Below, in pieces: positions 16,445 through 18,531 of a stretch of 18,531 bases of DNA. The stretch's first letter is position 1. Each line of letters opens with the position of its first letter. A program made the position numbers and the translations under genes. Origin of the DNA: Terriglobia bacterium (GTDB taxonomy: Bacteria; Acidobacteriota; Terriglobia; UBA7540); the NCBI GenBank assembly GCA_020072905.1, contig JAIQGB010000059.1, positions 1 to 18,531 of the forward strand, written 5' to 3'. Under the pieces are notes generated by a model. The model did no database searches and was not told where the DNA came from. It saw only the letters and a list, made by a program, of their open reading frames with translations.

Positions 16445-16460
16445 TAGACCGATTGGACTA
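16445..16460. promoter_or_regulatory. TetR operator, tetR side
   Basis: TAGACCGATTGGACTA is an imperfect copy of the palindrome at 16361-16376 and lies about 46 nt before the TetR start. Two sites between divergent genes suggest that TetR controls both itself and the dsrE operon. Confidence 0.75.
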
Positions 16461-16506
16461 ATTCTCGAGGTTGCGACATCATAACCAAGAAGGGGAGGTG
16501 ATGGCG

Positions 16507-16956
16507 ATGCGACCGGCGAAATTGGCGGAAAGGCAGGTTCTGCGGAAGCTGACCGATGTCTTCCGCGAGCGCGGCTACGAGGGGGCGTCCTACGCGCAGC
16601 TGATGGCCGCCACCGGGCTGGTGAAGGCAAGCCTCTACCACCGCTTCCCCAGCGGCAAGGAGGAAATAGCGGACGCGATCCTCGCGCAAACAGACCAGAA
16701 GTTCGCAGAAGACGTGTTACGCGCGGCACGCGAAGCGGGCCAGCCACGGGCACGCGCGCGGCGGATCGCCCGCCGGCTGAGGGAGTTCTATGGCTCGGGA
16801 ACCCGCTGCCTGCCGAGTTCGCTGGCACGGCAGCGGGCCGAAGACGCAGTGGCCGCCATCGAGGGCGGACTGATCGTTTCACGCGTCATGAAAAACCGCC
16901 AGCCGTTCTTGCGGGCACTGGCAGAGTTGCCCGATCGTTTGACAAAAACGAAGTGA
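16507..16956 (+). CDS. TetR/AcrR family regulator with shortened ligand domain
   Basis: The N-terminal helix-turn-helix is complete (LTDVFRERGYEGASYAQLMA, then ATGLVKASLYHRFPSGKEEIADAIL) and matches the LmrA/YxaF-like subgroup. The C-terminal part is short: after REFYGSGTRCLP it jumps to SSLARQRAEDAVAAIEGGLI, whereas relatives have some 40 more residues there. The 149-residue product against about 190 in the subgroup suggests an in-frame internal deletion in the ligand-binding domain. I choose the ATG at 16507, since GGGGAGG (16492-16498) is 8 nt upstream; the ATG at 16501 is only 2 nt away. It is divergent from the dsrE operon with two operators between. Confidence 0.85.
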   Translation: MRPAKLAERQVLRKLTDVFRERGYEGASYAQLMAATGLVKASLYHRFPSGKEEIADAILAQTDQKFAEDVLRAAREAGQPRARARRIARRLREFYGSGTRCLPSSLARQRAEDAVAAIEGGLIVSRVMKNRQPFLRALAELPDRLTKTK

Positions 16957-16996
16957 GGCGAATGATCCGCCCGATTCAGTGATTCCATCTAAGAGG

Positions 16997-17043
16997 ATCG
17001 CGGATGGCACAGACATCGTTCTTTGACGTCTGCGATCTGCGAT
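16997..17043. repeat. Imperfect long inverted repeat downstream of tetR
   Basis: Arms ATCGCGGAT...CAGAC and GTCTG...ATCTGCGAT pair with one mismatch and a small bulge around a loop of about 13 nt. It begins about 40 nt after the tetR stop and may act as a terminator-like hairpin, though no T-run follows. Confidence 0.45.
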
Positions 17044-17169
17044 GACAGCACGTCGCCTTCCCGACCGGCGACCTCCCCCGACCCAACCCCACTGCAAATT
17101 ATCAAGACACAGGGCGGGATTCGCAACGCCTGCCTACGACAGCTAAACTTAGGGTGACAGACCGGGTGG

Positions 17170-17185
17170 GCGGTTCGCGAACCGC
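17170..17185. repeat. Perfect 16-bp palindrome, REP-like
   Basis: GCGGTTCGCGAACCGC is self-complementary over all 16 bases, followed by TCCTAC. Similar GCGG-TTCGCGAA-CCGC elements are scattered extragenically in many bacteria. Confidence 0.55.
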
Positions 17186-17319
17186 TCCTACAAAAACGTT
17201 GGCACGCAGGGGGAGACCCCTCGCTGCGTCCGCTAAAGCGGGCAGGTATGGGGGGACGACTCTTTGGGGGACGAAAGCCGACGCCTTATGCTTCCCGATT
17301 TCGCGGGCGCCATACGAGG

Positions 17320-17351
17320 TTCTGGCCGAGTGACGGCGTACTCGGTCAGAA
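17320..17351. repeat. Strong 12-bp inverted repeat upstream of the recombinase
   Basis: TTCTGGCCGAGT (17320-17331) and ACTCGGTCAGAA (17340-17351) pair at 11 of 12 positions around an 8-nt loop. It lies directly beside the inverted piece of the bipartite repeat, so it may be part of the recombinase's own site. Confidence 0.6.
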
Positions 17352-17357
17352 TTCAGA

Positions 17358-17409
17358 TGGACGTATAACGACCTAACTTCTCCTTAAGGCCACGCTGAGA
17401 GGACCTAGG
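17358..17409 (-). repeat. Inverted piece of the bipartite repeat
   Basis: Read on the minus strand, 17409-17388 gives CCTAGGTCCTCTCAGCGTGG plus CC, which matches CCTTAGTCCCTCTCAGCGTG plus GCC of unit 1 including 13 exact bases (TCTCAGCGTGGCC). A little further, TATACGTCCA (17367-17358) exactly matches the decamer of the unit 3' of the recombinase (18440-18449 on the plus strand). The recombinase gene is thus bounded by repeats in opposite orientation. Confidence 0.72.
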
Positions 17410-17440
17410 CTCAAGGTCAGCCGTTAGGAGGCGGCTGGCC

Positions 17441-18391
17441 ATGAGGAGAAAAGCAAACAGAGTAGGTAAGAGAGCTCATCGACCGAAACTTAGACTTGGA
17501 CTGCCCGATTTAGATCAGGCTAGAGCAGCAGTGCTTAACAGCCTGCCCTCACCGGAGTCCCAACGCGGCTACCGACATTCCATCGACGAGTTCATCGTTT
17601 GGTACTGTTCCGAGCCCCGCCTCTCCTTCAACAAGACCGTCGTCACGCGCTACCGAATTCATCTCGAAACTCGCCAACTGGCGCCAGGAACCATCAACGT
17701 GCGACTTGCAGCTGTACGGCGACTCGCTTATGAGGCTGCCGATGCCGGACTATTGAGCCCGGAACTCGCCGCAGGCATACGACGTGTCAAGGGAGCACGG
17801 AAACTGGGTGTCCGGCTTGGAAATTGGCTGACGGTTGAGGAGGCTCGCCGCCTCTGGCAGTCGCCAGGAACCGAGACCCTCAAAGGCAAGCGCGACACAG
17901 CGCTTCTTGCCATTTTGCTGGGCTGCGGGCTACGTCGTCGAGAACTTGCCGAGCTGACCCTTGATCTCCTCCAACGTCGCGAGGACCACTGGGCCATTGT
18001 GGACTTAATTGGAAAGGGTGGTCATATTCGGACCGTTCCAGTCCCGGATTGGGTGAAGCAAACAGTTGACGAGTGGCTCATGGCAGCAGGAATCGCGGCC
18101 GGTAGGGTCTTTCGGTGTGTTTGCAGGGCAGGAAAAACTTGGGGAGGGGGCATGACGGAGAGAGTCGTGTGGCATGTTGTCAAAGAGAATGGTGCGAAGC
18201 TTAACCTGGCCAAGCTCGCCCCGCACGACCTTCGCCTTTCTTGTGCCCGTCTGTGCCACGCGGCAGGCGGCGAGATGGAGCAAATTCAGTTTCTACTGGG
18301 CCATATTTCAGTGCAAACCACGGAAACGTATCTCGGATGCAAGCAGCGCCTGCGCGGCGCCGTAAACGACCGGATTGGCATCGAGCCGTGA
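17441..18391 (+). CDS. Tyrosine recombinase (phage integrase family)
   Basis: The 316-residue product has the full catalytic set: R165 (in GLRRREL), K192 (in GKGGHIR), H262 and R265 (HDLR), H288 (LGH) and the nucleophile Y297 (TTETYLG). The N-terminal core-binding domain spans about residues 25-115. No added DNA-binding domain or the extra helix of integron integrases is obvious, so it resembles stand-alone, XerC/D-like recombinases. AGGAGG lies 9 nt before the ATG. The gene stands between an inverted (17358-17409) and a direct (18427-18510) copy of the bipartite repeat, and a related relic lies at 12178-12303. The protein is expected to bind and recombine specific sites; the repeats are the prime candidates. 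It appears intact and potentially active. Confidence 0.9.
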   Translation: MRRKANRVGKRAHRPKLRLGLPDLDQARAAVLNSLPSPESQRGYRHSIDEFIVWYCSEPRLSFNKTVVTRYRIHLETRQLAPGTINVRLAAVRRLAYEAADAGLLSPELAAGIRRVKGARKLGVRLGNWLTVEEARRLWQSPGTETLKGKRDTALLAILLGCGLRRRELAELTLDLLQRREDHWAIVDLIGKGGHIRTVPVPDWVKQTVDEWLMAAGIAAGRVFRCVCRAGKTWGGGMTERVVWHVVKENGAKLNLAKLAPHDLRLSCARLCHAAGGEMEQIQFLLGHISVQTTETYLGCKQRLRGAVNDRIGIEP

Positions 18392-18426
18392 ATGGGCAAT
18401 TCCGATTCATGGGTGTAGCAACCTAG

Positions 18427-18510
18427 ACGGTTTGCCGACTATACGTCCAGGTGACCCCTATTTTCTGAAGAGGAACCGCAAGGCGCTGGCATAGCTTCCG
18501 AGTGGCCGAC
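18427..18510 (+). repeat. Bipartite repeat, unit 3 (shortened)
   Basis: The unit opens with ACGGTTTGCCGACTATACGT, compare ACGGTTTGTCGACTTACCGT in unit 1. It closes with CTTCCGAGTGGCCGAC (18495-18510), identical to the end of unit 2. The middle is much shorter, with only 71 nt between the two CCGAC cores, against 134 and 158 in units 2 and 1. It starts 36 nt after the recombinase stop. Confidence 0.8.
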
Positions 18511-18531
18511 GGTCCGGGACCTGAGATCGGA

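Larger units (their letters stand above)
16957..17440. other. Intergenic patchwork of palindromes upstream of the recombinase
   Basis: This 484-bp stretch has no supported gene. It holds a tetR-side inverted repeat (16997-17043), a perfect palindrome (17170-17185), a bulged hairpin at 17205-17228, a strong 12-bp inverted repeat (17320-17351) and the inverted piece of the bipartite repeat (17358-17409). Confidence 0.65.

Noticed and set aside
11201..18510. CRISPR array
   Set aside because: The repeats are few, far apart (kilobases) and separated by genes, and no cas gene is present.

Overview
The window looks like an accessory region of a GC-rich soil or sediment bacterium. The cargo (DUF1028 with TPR, SnoaL-like, PNPOx-like, DsrE and MerR/TetR genes) and the style of tyrosine recombinase suggest Acidobacteriota or a similar lineage. 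This is an inference from protein style only; no rRNA, tRNA or housekeeping marker is present.

Left part (1-9100, minus strand): the 5' half of a BREX phage-defence operon in the order brxE-brxA-brxB-brxC-pglX. Presence of brxE and this order fit BREX type 6. The genes are overlapping or almost abutting (2-nt gap, 17-nt overlap, then two ATGA overlaps). A likely sigma70 promoter lies at 9071-9098. pglX is open to the window edge, so its last residues and the expected pglZ, brxD and brxHI lie outside. brxC is split into two frames at a run of six T (minus strand). The break reads UUU-UGA-C, the same slip and stop context as the prfB +1 frameshift site but without its Shine-Dalgarno stimulator. 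It is either a real or technical one-base indel, or a recoding site.

Middle (9100-14340): loosely packed accessory DNA. It holds a secreted DUF1028-TPR protein, a remnant of an IS transposase, a DUF1697 gene, the 3' tail of a decayed tyrosine recombinase, and a MerR regulator followed by a classical MerR-type promoter that drives an exported SnoaL-like protein.

Right part (14340-18531): a minus-strand operon dsrE-PNPOx-DUF4440 diverges from a shortened TetR regulator. Two TAGACC-type palindromes between them are the probable operators. A complete tyrosine recombinase follows.

The least explained feature is a family of non-coding bipartite repeats. Two units at 11201-11371 and 13909-14054 share a 64-bp stretch with 58 identical bases. 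A shortened unit lies just 3' of the intact recombinase (18427-18510) and an inverted piece just 5' of it (17358-17409). The decayed recombinase tail is followed at the same distance by the same CCGACT core. I read this as the recombination-site family of the recombinase, with small regulator-plus-enzyme gene sets between units. This is a hypothesis.
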